From Ideonella_A sakaiensis_A (GTDB taxonomy: Bacteria; Pseudomonadota; Gammaproteobacteria; Burkholderiales; Burkholderiaceae_C): 64,000 bases of DNA. Both the position numbers and the translations under genes were made by a program. Positions 51,994 through 59,843 of this stretch are shown here, one piece after another. The notes under the pieces were generated by a model. It was not told the origin of the DNA. It searched no databases and was given only the letters and a program-made list of their open reading frames with translations. The stretch covers positions 5,146,001-5,210,000 of the forward strand of contig NZ_CP182947.1 in the NCBI RefSeq assembly GCF_048320135.1, in the 5' to 3' direction. The stretch's first letter is position 1; every line of letters begins with the position of its first letter.

Positions 51994-52287
51994 TCAGCCG
52001 GGGTATTTGCGCCCGGTCAGGTATCGGGCGCCACTGGCGCCGAACTGCTCGACGTGCTCGCGCCCGGCATCCATCGTGAAGATGTCGCCGGCGCGCCAGG
52101 TTTCAGTTTTGCCTTCGCAGCTGAGCTGCAGCTCGCCGTCGAGCATCAGTGCGCGCACCTCGAACGGGTGCGAATGGGCATCGTTGCGCACGCCCGGCGC
52201 GATCTCGCGCTGCTGGATCTCGGTAAAACCGCGTTCGCGCAGCTCGTGTTCGAAGGCGCTCGGCTCGATCGCAGGTTTGGCTGACAT
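51994..52287 (-). CDS. small cupin-domain protein
   Basis: 97 residues, one cupin barrel. Candidate metal ligands are in NDAHSHPFEVRALMLDGELQL (His, His, Glu) and AGREHVEQFG (His). Such single-domain cupins may be dioxygenases, isomerases or simple ligand-binding proteins. Its start is one base from the stop of the isochorismatase-like gene, so the two form a unit. Confidence 0.8.
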   Translation of the reverse strand: MSAKPAIEPSAFEHELRERGFTEIQQREIAPGVRNDAHSHPFEVRALMLDGELQLSCEGKTETWRAGDIFTMDAGREHVEQFGASGARYLTGRKYPG

Positions 52288-52288
52288 G

Positions 52289-52912
52289 TCAGGGGCTTTC
52301 GGTGGCGGATGAAAAAAGAGGCTGCGCGTCTGCAGTCGGCACCGCCTTGATCAGTTGCAGCACCGCCATGAATTCGGCATGCCGGCAATGGTGCAGCCAC
52401 TCGAAGGCGACCATCTCGACGCTGACCAGCGTCGCGCCGGCCGCCTGCAGCCGCTGCATCGCCAGTGCGTGATCGGCCGGACGCCGCGAGCCGCAGGCCT
52501 GTGGCGCGATCCAGACCCGGTGCCCACTTCGCAGCAGCCCCATCGAGGTCTGCAGCAGGCAGACATGGGCTTCGCAGCCGGCGACGACGATGTCGAGCGG
52601 CGTGCCGCTGCGCCGGCCGGCGCGGGCCAGCCGCACCGCATCGAGCAGGCCGTCTGCGCAGGCATTGAAATGCGTCTTCGTGATGATCGTGTCGCAGCGT
52701 TCGCCGATTGCCGCGACGCTGGTGCCGAGCCCGGCCGGATTCTGCTCGGTGCCGATCACCGGCACGCCGAGCGTGCGCGCGACATCGGCCAGCAGCACCG
52801 CCTGCTCGAGTACCTTTTCCGCACTGTCGATCGCCGGCAGCAGACGTGGCTGGTAGTCGACCAGCACCAGCACGCTGTCGTTCAGGGTCAGGGTCTTCTT
52901 GGTATCGATCAT
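52289..52912 (-). CDS. isochorismatase-family cysteine hydrolase
   Basis: 207 residues. The catalytic triad residues appear as Asp in LVLVDYQPRLLPAI, Lys in IITKTHFNACAD and Cys in IVVAGCEAHVCLLQT, followed by a cis-peptide region. Members hydrolyse amides or vinyl ethers; it is closest in appearance to YcaC-type hydrolases. The ATG at 52912 gives the canonical N-terminus MIDTKKTLTLNDS. Substrate unknown. Confidence 0.87.
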   Translation of the reverse strand: MIDTKKTLTLNDSVLVLVDYQPRLLPAIDSAEKVLEQAVLLADVARTLGVPVIGTEQNPAGLGTSVAAIGERCDTIITKTHFNACADGLLDAVRLARAGRRSGTPLDIVVAGCEAHVCLLQTSMGLLRSGHRVWIAPQACGSRRPADHALAMQRLQAAGATLVSVEMVAFEWLHHCRHAEFMAVLQLIKAVPTADAQPLFSSATESP

Positions 52913-52983
52913 CGTCAGCGCAGACAAGGCTGCGGCGACTATACCGAGGCCGGTGAAGCCTCGTGCTGCGCTCGGGCGTTGCC

Positions 52984-53937
52984 TCAGGCGCTGGCCGCGA
53001 CCGATCGCATCCGCATCGCCGCCAGCGCCCGCTGCAGGCACGCGACCTGCTGCTGCAACGGCGCCGGCGCCGGCTTTTCGCCACTGACGACGCCCTGTAT
53101 ATACAGCGCGGTGGTCGCCGCATCGGTTTCGCGCGGCAGCACCGGCAGTTCGGTCAGCACGCCGTCCTGCGCGAGCAGCGACAGGTCAGGCCGCGGCTGG
53201 CCGGCGATGAACAGGTCGATGCGCGGCATCCGGCGCGGATCGGCGACCGGCTCGCCTTCGGTACCGCGCAGCAGCATCGCATCGGCAGCGCTGTGCTGCA
53301 GGAAGGTGTTCAGGCTGCTGCCGTATTCCGGGTGCGTGTAGTTGACGACGCGCAGCGAATGGCCACCGCTGCATGGGTCGAGCAGCTTTGCGATCGTGTG
53401 GCCGGAGTTGCGCAGGCCGACCGTCCAGCGGACGTCGAGCAGCCTTGCCAGTGGCGGGCAGAGGTCCTGCGTCCCGATGAACACCGGTTCCTGGCGCTGC
53501 CAGCCGGCCTCGATGTCTTCGACGTCGCGCGCCACCGGCAGGCCGAGCGCGTGGAAGATCTCGGCGGTCGTGACGCGGCCCGGATCGCTCAGCGGCCCGT
53601 GCACCAGCACCTGGATCTCCTGTTGCGCGAGCAGCAGCGCGAGCAGCGCGGTCAGGTTCGGCAGCTTTCGCGAGCCGTTGTATGACGGCAGCACGACGGT
53701 GCTGCGTTGCGGCGCCAGCGGCAGGCAGCGTTCGCGTACCGCCTGCAGAAAGCCGCCCAGCTCGGCCTGTGATTCGCCCTTGATCCGCATCGCCATCACG
53801 AAGGCACCGAGCTCGAGATCGCCGACCTGCCCGTCGAGCACCGCGGCCATCAGCGCAGATGCCTGCTCGGCGTCGAGCGAGCGGGCACCTTCCTTGCCGC
53901 GTCCGATTTCCCGCAGATACTGGGCGATCTTCATCAC
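52984..53937 (-). CDS. ybiB: DNA-binding YbiB/TrpD2-like protein
   Basis: 317 residues, homologous to anthranilate phosphoribosyltransferase but of the YbiB group that binds nucleic acid rather than making tryptophan. The N-terminal helical domain has GRGKEGARSLDAEQASALMAAVLDGQV, and LPSYNGSRKLPNLTALLALLLA replaces the glycine-rich PRPP site of TrpD. It sits downstream of the nitrate block on the same strand, 88 bases from nasA. Confidence 0.88.
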   Translation of the reverse strand: MMKIAQYLREIGRGKEGARSLDAEQASALMAAVLDGQVGDLELGAFVMAMRIKGESQAELGGFLQAVRERCLPLAPQRSTVVLPSYNGSRKLPNLTALLALLLAQQEIQVLVHGPLSDPGRVTTAEIFHALGLPVARDVEDIEAGWQRQEPVFIGTQDLCPPLARLLDVRWTVGLRNSGHTIAKLLDPCSGGHSLRVVNYTHPEYGSSLNTFLQHSAADAMLLRGTEGEPVADPRRMPRIDLFIAGQPRPDLSLLAQDGVLTELPVLPRETDAATTALYIQGVVSGEKPAPAPLQQQVACLQRALAAMRMRSVAASA

Positions 53938-54025
53938 CGCAGTTTCGCAAGTTTTGGGCCCATCGGACCTGGATCGAGGGTAATTCCCAGGTCTGCTCGG
54001 GCTCGCGAAAAGGGGCTGTGCGGCC

Positions 54026-56824
54026 TCACGCCGCCTGCAGTTGCAGCCGGATGATCCGTCTCAGTTCCGGCACGCAGGATCCGCATTCGGTGCCGCATTT
54101 CAACGCCGCCTGCAGGCTCGGCAGCTGCATCTCGGCCGGGCCGGGATGTTCGGCCAGCCAAGACACGATCGCCTGCTCGCCGACATCGTGGCAGCTGCAG
54201 ACCTGGCGGCTGCGCGCCGGTACCGCCAGCGGCGGTTGCGAGCCGGGGATCAGCAGCGCGCGGCCATACGCCTGCGCCGGCAACCCGTCCTGCAGCAGCG
54301 GCCGAACCCAGGCTTCGGCGCGGATATCGCCGGCGAGCAGAAAGCCGTCGAGACGCTGCGATTCACCGTTGCCGCTCAGCCTCATGCTGCGCCGCTGGCC
54401 GCGCCGCTTGTCGGCATAGTGCAGCACCCCGTCGGCATGCAGGCCGAGCAGCTGTTCGATCTGCAGCAGGATCTCGTCGTCGACCGGTGCGGCCGCCGCG
54501 GCGCGGAACATCAGCCCGCCGCGCTCGCGGCCGAACGGCACGATGCTCGCGAAGTCGAAGCGCTGCATCAGGGGCTGCAGTTCGCCGCGCAAGCGCAGCA
54601 ACTGGTCGTCCGGCAGCCAGGCCAGCGCCAGCAGCTTCCACGGCAATTCGGCCGGCGCGATGCTGACCGCCGCATGTTTCAGCTCCGGCTGGCCGGACGA
54701 CGGGCAACGCGCCGGCGTCGTCAGCGCATTGATGCCGTGGATCGGCGCGCCGTCGGCATCGCGGCCCGACAGCGCCTCTTCGCCCCAGTGCATTGCGACG
54801 AAGGCCTGCGCCGGCGCGACCTGCGCGCTCGCCTGCACCGGCAACACCAGTTCGCCACGGCGGGAGCGGATCCGAACGAGGTCGCCATCGGCGAGTTTGC
54901 GCCGCGCGAGGTCCTGCGGGTGCATCTCGACAACCGGCTCCGGCACATGGCCGAACAAGCGTCCGAGGTTGCCGGTGCGGCTCATGCCGTGCCACTGGTC
55001 GCGCAGCCGGCCGGTATTCAGCGAAAACGGAAAGCGTGCATCGCGCGGTTCGGCGAGCGGCGTGAACGCCGCATCGACGAAGCGGGCGCGGCCGTCCGGT
55101 GTCGCGAAGCAGCCGTCCTGATAAAGGCGCTCGCGGCCCGCGGATGCGCCTTCGGGAAAGGGCCACTGCGCCGGCGCCTGTTCGAGCGCGGCGTAACTGA
55201 GCCCGGTGATGTCGAGGTCGCGGCCGCGTGTGCTGTCGCGGTGCTCGTTCCACAAGGCCTCGGCGCTGGCGCCGGCGAACATTGGCGCGCTGGGCAGACG
55301 TCCGTTGCCGAAGCGCTGCAAGCGATCTTGCAGCCGGTTGCCGAATTCGGCGGCGATCGCCCAGTCGTCGCGGGCCGCGCCGGGCGCGGGCACCGCCGCG
55401 CGCACGCGGCTGATGCGGCGCTCGCTGTTCGTCACGGTGCCGTCCTTCTCGCCCCAGGTGGTGGCCGGCAGCAGCAGGTCGGCAAAGCGGCAAGTCGCGG
55501 TTGTCGCAAAGGCCTCCTGCACGACGACATACTCGCAGCGTTCGAGCGCGCGCCGCACCGTCGCCTGGTCCGGCATCGACTGCGCCGGATTCGTGCAGGT
55601 TATCCACAACGCCTTGATCGCACCATCGGCTGCGGCCTCGAACATCTCGACCGCCGCCTTGCCCGGCGTTGCCGGCACATCGGCGACACCCCACAGCCGC
55701 GCGACTTCGGCACGGTGCGCCGGATTCGCGAGGTCGCGGTGCGCGCTGAGCAGGTTCGCGAGCCCGCCGACTTCACGGCCGCCCATCGCGTTCGGCTGGC
55801 CGGTCAGCGAAAACGGCCCGGCGCCTGCGCGGCCGATCTGTGCGGTTGCCAGATGCAGGTTGATCAGCGCGGCATTTTTCGCGGTGCCGCTGCTGCTCTG
55901 GTTCAGCCCCTGGCAGTAGAACGACAGCGTCGGCGCGCGCTTGGCGTCTGCTTCAACGCCGGCAAACCAGCGCGCCGCCTGCACCAGGTCGGCTTCTGCG
56001 ATGCCGCAGATGCGCGCGACTTCCTTCGGATTGAAATCGCGCACGCGGTCGCGCAGCGCCTCGAAACCGGTCGTGTGGTTGGCGATGTACGCCGTGTCGG
56101 TCAGCCCTTCCCACAACATCAGGTGCAGCATGCCGTGGAAGAGGGCGACATCGCTGCCCGGCAGGATCTGCAGGAACAGGTCGGCCGCCTCGGCGGTTTC
56201 GGTGCGCCGCGGATCGACGACGATGATGCGCAGCGCCGGGTTTGCGCGTTTCACATCCTCGATCCTGCGGAACAGGATCGGATGCGCAAACGCCATGTTG
56301 GCACCGGTGATGAACAACGTGCGTGCGTGGGCGATGTCGTCGTAGCAGGCCGGCGGCGCATCGGCGCCGAGCGTCGCCTTGTAGCCGGCCACCGCGCTGC
56401 TCATGCACAACCGCGAATTGGTATCGATGTTGTTGCTGCCGATCAGGCCCTTCGCGAGCTTGTTGAACGCGTAATAGTCTTCGGTCAGCAACTGGCCCGA
56501 AATATAGAAACCGACCGCATCGGGCCCATCGTTTTCGATGATCGCCGCGAAGCGATCGGCCGCATCGTCGAGGGCCTCGTCCCAGCCGACCGGCTCCGCT
56601 GCTGCACCGCGCTGCGCGCGCCGCATCGGCTGCAGCAGCCGCGTTTGCAACGTGATCGGCCGGCTTGCGGTCAGGTGCAACGTGCTGCCCTTGGTGCAGA
56701 GCCGGCCGAAATTGGCCGGATGCTCCGGGTCGCCGCGAACGCCGGTGATCTCGCCGCCGTCGCTCGAGACGATCACGCCGCAGCCGACGCCGCAGTAGGG
56801 GCAGGTGGAGCGGGTTTCAGGCAT
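54026..56824 (-). CDS. nasA: assimilatory nitrate reductase catalytic subunit
   Basis: 932-residue molybdopterin oxidoreductase that reduces nitrate to nitrite in the cytoplasm. The N-terminal [4Fe-4S] motif is CPYCGVGCGVIV...GRLCTKG. Moco-binding segments include LCMSSAVAGYK and GREVGGLANLLSAHRD, and the C-terminal domain of about 60 residues carries a BFD-type [2Fe-2S] site (CSCHDVGEQAI and CGTECGSC). The start at 56824 avoids a longer frame whose first codons are a REP-like repeat. Its upstream neighbour on the same strand is nirD. Confidence 0.94.
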   Translation of the reverse strand: MPETRSTCPYCGVGCGVIVSSDGGEITGVRGDPEHPANFGRLCTKGSTLHLTASRPITLQTRLLQPMRRAQRGAAAEPVGWDEALDDAADRFAAIIENDGPDAVGFYISGQLLTEDYYAFNKLAKGLIGSNNIDTNSRLCMSSAVAGYKATLGADAPPACYDDIAHARTLFITGANMAFAHPILFRRIEDVKRANPALRIIVVDPRRTETAEAADLFLQILPGSDVALFHGMLHLMLWEGLTDTAYIANHTTGFEALRDRVRDFNPKEVARICGIAEADLVQAARWFAGVEADAKRAPTLSFYCQGLNQSSSGTAKNAALINLHLATAQIGRAGAGPFSLTGQPNAMGGREVGGLANLLSAHRDLANPAHRAEVARLWGVADVPATPGKAAVEMFEAAADGAIKALWITCTNPAQSMPDQATVRRALERCEYVVVQEAFATTATCRFADLLLPATTWGEKDGTVTNSERRISRVRAAVPAPGAARDDWAIAAEFGNRLQDRLQRFGNGRLPSAPMFAGASAEALWNEHRDSTRGRDLDITGLSYAALEQAPAQWPFPEGASAGRERLYQDGCFATPDGRARFVDAAFTPLAEPRDARFPFSLNTGRLRDQWHGMSRTGNLGRLFGHVPEPVVEMHPQDLARRKLADGDLVRIRSRRGELVLPVQASAQVAPAQAFVAMHWGEEALSGRDADGAPIHGINALTTPARCPSSGQPELKHAAVSIAPAELPWKLLALAWLPDDQLLRLRGELQPLMQRFDFASIVPFGRERGGLMFRAAAAAPVDDEILLQIEQLLGLHADGVLHYADKRRGQRRSMRLSGNGESQRLDGFLLAGDIRAEAWVRPLLQDGLPAQAYGRALLIPGSQPPLAVPARSRQVCSCHDVGEQAIVSWLAEHPGPAEMQLPSLQAALKCGTECGSCVPELRRIIRLQLQAA

Positions 56825-56842
56825 TTGCGGAAAGCCGGAAGG

Positions 56843-56869
56843 AATCGCGGCTGAAGCCGCTCCCACAGA
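56843..56869. repeat. REP-like repeat, copy 6 (half element)
   Basis: Only the right arm is present (AATCGCGGCTGAAGCCGCTC then CCACAG), in the 72-base gap between nirD and nasA. It has its own short palindrome, GCGGCTGAAGCCGC, so a hairpin can still form. Confidence 0.75.
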
Positions 56870-56896
56870 ATTCAGGTGAGCGCCGCGATTGGGTGT

Positions 56897-57322
56897 TCAT
56901 GCCGTATGCGGCGCCTGCACGTCGAAACTCTGGTCACCGAGCGCACCGGTCGATGCACCCGGCCCGGCCTTCGGCGGCTTGACATCGAGCGCCAGCGTGG
57001 CGAGCTCATGCCGGTCGAGAAAAACCTCACCGGCCTCGACCTTGCAGACAAACTTCTGCGTGCAGCCGACATCCTCGCCGCGCGCGCAGCCGTCATCGAG
57101 GCCGATTGTCCAGTTGTGCAGCGGGCAGGCGACGCTTTCGCCAAAGACGATGCCCTGGCTCAGCGGCCCGCCCTTGTGCGGGCAGCGGTCGAGCAGCGCG
57201 AACACCTTGTCCTCGGCATTGCGGAATACCGCGACCGGTATCGCCGCCGCGCGGTCGACACGCCGCGAGCCGAGCACCGGGATGTCGTCGACGCGGCAGA
57301 CCCTTTTCCAATCGTTGTTCAT
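56897..57322 (-). CDS. nirD: nitrite reductase [NAD(P)H] small subunit
   Basis: 141 residues with a Rieske-type fold and, unlike E. coli NirD, a complete [2Fe-2S] ligand set: RCPHKGG and CPLHNW. It works with NirB, whose stop it overlaps by four bases. A C-terminal extension of about 25 residues rich in Gly/Ala (GPGASTGALGDQ) follows the core. Confidence 0.93.
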   Translation of the reverse strand: MNNDWKRVCRVDDIPVLGSRRVDRAAAIPVAVFRNAEDKVFALLDRCPHKGGPLSQGIVFGESVACPLHNWTIGLDDGCARGEDVGCTQKFVCKVEAGEVFLDRHELATLALDVKPPKAGPGASTGALGDQSFDVQAPHTA

Positions 57323-59781
57323 GCCTGCAGCTCCAGTTTCGAGAATTGCCGCGTATCGACCGCCGCCTTGTCGAATTCGAACCACGGATCGGGTTCGCCG
57401 TCGAGGCTGAACTGCAGCCGCGCCCACAGCGCCTTGCGGCCCTCGGCATCGTCGAGGATCTTCTTCTTCACGTGGTCGAGGCCGACCCGGTTCACGTAAT
57501 GCACGGTGCGTTCCAGGTACCAGCCTTCCTCGCGATAAAGCTGGCAGAACGCGCCGGTGTATTCGAGCACCTCCTCGGCGGTCTTGAGCTTGACGAAGAA
57601 ATGCGCGACCTCGGTCTTGATGCCGCCGTTGCCGGCGACATACATCTCCCAACCCGAGTCGACGCCGATGATGCCGACGTCCTTGATGCCGGCCTCGGCG
57701 CAATTGCGCGGGCAGCCCGATACCGCGAACTTGACCTTGTGCGGCGCATACATCCGCCACATCGCGCGCTCCAGGTCCTTGCCCATCTGCGTGCTGTCCT
57801 GCGTGCCGAATCTGCACCATTCGCTGCCGACGCAGGTCTTGACGGTGCGCAGCGCCTTCGCATAGGCGTGGCCGCTCGGCATGCCGATGTCCTTCCAGAC
57901 CGACTGCAGGTCTTCCTTCTTCACGCCGAGCAGGTCGATGCGCTGGCCGCCGGTCACCTTGACGGTCGGGATCTGGTATTTGTCGACCGCATCGGCGATG
58001 CGCCGCAGCTCGTCGGCCGTCGTCTCGCCGCCCCACATCCGCGGGATCACGCTGTAGGTGCCGTCCTTCTGAATATTGGCGTGGCTGCGCTCGTTGATGA
58101 AGCGGCTCTGCGGATCGTCCCTGGCCTCCTTCGGCCAGCTGCTGATCAGGTAGTAGTTGATTGCGGGCCGGCAGCTCGAGCAGCCGTTCGGCGTGCGCCA
58201 GCCCATTCGCTTGTAGACCGCGTCGATCGTCAGCAGGTGTTCGGCCTTGATGATCTCGCGTGTTTCCTGGTGGCTGGCGTCGGTGCAGCCGCACATCGCC
58301 TTCTTCTTCGGCGCCGCCGAATAATCGCCGCCGGCGGTGAACATCAGCAGCTGCTCGACGAGGCCGGTGCACGATCCGCACGATGCGCTCGCCTTCGTGT
58401 GCTTGCGCACGTCTTCAAGCGTGAACAGGCCCTTTTCCTTGATCGCCTTGCAGATCGTTCCCTTGGCCACGCCGTTGCAGCCGCAGACCTCGTCGGCGTC
58501 CGCCATCGCCGCCGCCTTGTTGTGGCCCTGATGGCCGGCGTCGCCGATATTCGATTCGCCGAACATCAGCTTGTCGCGGATGTCGGCGATCGAGCGGCCT
58601 TCGCGCAGCAGCTTGAAATACCACGCACCGTCGACGGTATCGCCATACATGCAGGCGCCGACCAGCTTGTCGTCCTTCAGCACCAGCTTCTTGTAGACGC
58701 CGCCGTAGGGATCGCTCATCACGATCTCCTCGTAGTCGGGCCCGCCGGAAAAATTGCCGGCCGAGAACAGGTCGATGCCGGTGACCTTCAGCTTGGTGCT
58801 GACCTGGCTGCCCGCATAGCGGCCGATGCCGAACTCAGCGAGGTGCGTCGCGCAGACCTTGGCCTGCTCGAACAGCGGCGCGACGAGGCCATATGCGATG
58901 CCGCGGTGCGCCGCACATTCGCCGACCGAATAGATGCGCGCATCGGTGATCGTCTGCATCGTGTCGTTGACGACGATGCCGCTGCGGTTGTTCTCGCCGC
59001 AGTGCAGGCCGATCTTGATCGCCAGTTCGGTATTCGGCCGGATGCCGGCGGCCATCACGACGAGGTCGGCCGGAATTTCCAGGCCGCCCTTCAGCTGCAC
59101 CGCCATCACACGGCCCGCATTGCCACCGTCCTTGTCGCCGATCAGCGCCTGCGTCTGCGTGCCGAGCAAGAAGCGCAAGCCGCGCTGCTCGAGCGATTTC
59201 TGCAGCAGCCCGGCGGCGGTGCGGTCGAGCTGGCGCTCCATCAGCCAGTCGGCCAGATGCACGACGGTGACCTGCATGCCGCGCAACATCAGCCCATTCG
59301 CCGCTTCGAGGCCGAGCAGGCCGCCGCCGATCACCACCGCATGCTGGTATTTCTGCGCAGCGTCGATCATCGTGTTGGTATCGGCGATGTCGCGGTAGGC
59401 GATCACGCCGTCGAGCTGCCTGCCCGGGATCGGCAGGATGAACGGGTTCGAACCGGTCGCGATCAGCAGCCGGTCGTAGGCCACTTCGCTGCCATCGTCG
59501 ACCTGCACGATGCGCGCCTTGCGGTTGACGCCGACGACCTTGCGGCCGGCGCGCAGGTCGATGTTGTTTTCCGCATACCAGCTGAGCGGGTTCAGCACGA
59601 TTTCATCGAGCGTCTGTTCGCCCGACAACACCGGCGACAGCAGAATGCGGTTGTAATTGGGATGCGGCTCGGCACCGAAGACCGTGATGTCGTACAGGTC
59701 GGGTGCGATCTTCAGCAATTCCTCGATCGTGCGAACCCCGGCCATGCCGTTGCCCACCATCACCAGCTTCATTTTTTTCAT
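57319..59781 (-). CDS. nirB: nitrite reductase [NAD(P)H] large subunit
   Basis: 820 residues; reduces nitrite to ammonium with six electrons. Starts with MKKMKLVMVGNGMAGVRTIEELL (FAD fold), then the NADH fold (AVVIGGGLLGLEAANGL). Two BFD-like [2Fe-2S] regions follow: CGCNGVAKGTICKAI with ASCGSCTG, and MCGCTDASHQETREI with NGCSSCRP. The sirohaem/[4Fe-4S] ligands are TCVGSEWCRFG (CX5C) and SGCPRNCAE (CX3C). The upstream open frame to 60000 is not protein-like. First gene of nirB-nirD-nasA. Confidence 0.95.
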   Translation of the reverse strand: MKKMKLVMVGNGMAGVRTIEELLKIAPDLYDITVFGAEPHPNYNRILLSPVLSGEQTLDEIVLNPLSWYAENNIDLRAGRKVVGVNRKARIVQVDDGSEVAYDRLLIATGSNPFILPIPGRQLDGVIAYRDIADTNTMIDAAQKYQHAVVIGGGLLGLEAANGLMLRGMQVTVVHLADWLMERQLDRTAAGLLQKSLEQRGLRFLLGTQTQALIGDKDGGNAGRVMAVQLKGGLEIPADLVVMAAGIRPNTELAIKIGLHCGENNRSGIVVNDTMQTITDARIYSVGECAAHRGIAYGLVAPLFEQAKVCATHLAEFGIGRYAGSQVSTKLKVTGIDLFSAGNFSGGPDYEEIVMSDPYGGVYKKLVLKDDKLVGACMYGDTVDGAWYFKLLREGRSIADIRDKLMFGESNIGDAGHQGHNKAAAMADADEVCGCNGVAKGTICKAIKEKGLFTLEDVRKHTKASASCGSCTGLVEQLLMFTAGGDYSAAPKKKAMCGCTDASHQETREIIKAEHLLTIDAVYKRMGWRTPNGCSSCRPAINYYLISSWPKEARDDPQSRFINERSHANIQKDGTYSVIPRMWGGETTADELRRIADAVDKYQIPTVKVTGGQRIDLLGVKKEDLQSVWKDIGMPSGHAYAKALRTVKTCVGSEWCRFGTQDSTQMGKDLERAMWRMYAPHKVKFAVSGCPRNCAEAGIKDVGIIGVDSGWEMYVAGNGGIKTEVAHFFVKLKTAEEVLEYTGAFCQLYREEGWYLERTVHYVNRVGLDHVKKKILDDAEGRKALWARLQFSLDGEPDPWFEFDKAAVDTRQFSKLELQA

Positions 59782-59843
59782 CGCGCTTCCTTTTGCGCAC
59801 CGTGCGAGGTGCCTGGGCCGGCTTCTTGCAAGAACCGGACAAG
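59782..59843 (-). promoter_or_regulatory. nirB leader with two small hairpins
   Basis: In the minus-strand leader a CCGGTTC-TTGCAA-GAAGCCGG hairpin (one bulged G) is followed by GCACC-TCGCAC-GGTGC, both with six-base loops, and then by the ribosome site AAGGAAG. The spacing leaves little room for a promoter, so transcription must start inside the divergent kinase gene or very close to it. ANTAR-type antitermination is possible but unproved. Confidence 0.35.

Noticed and set aside
54041..56854. 937-codon open frame antisense to nasA
   Set aside because: It mirrors the nasA codon pattern and has no recognisable domains. nasA carries all iron-sulfur and cofactor motifs.
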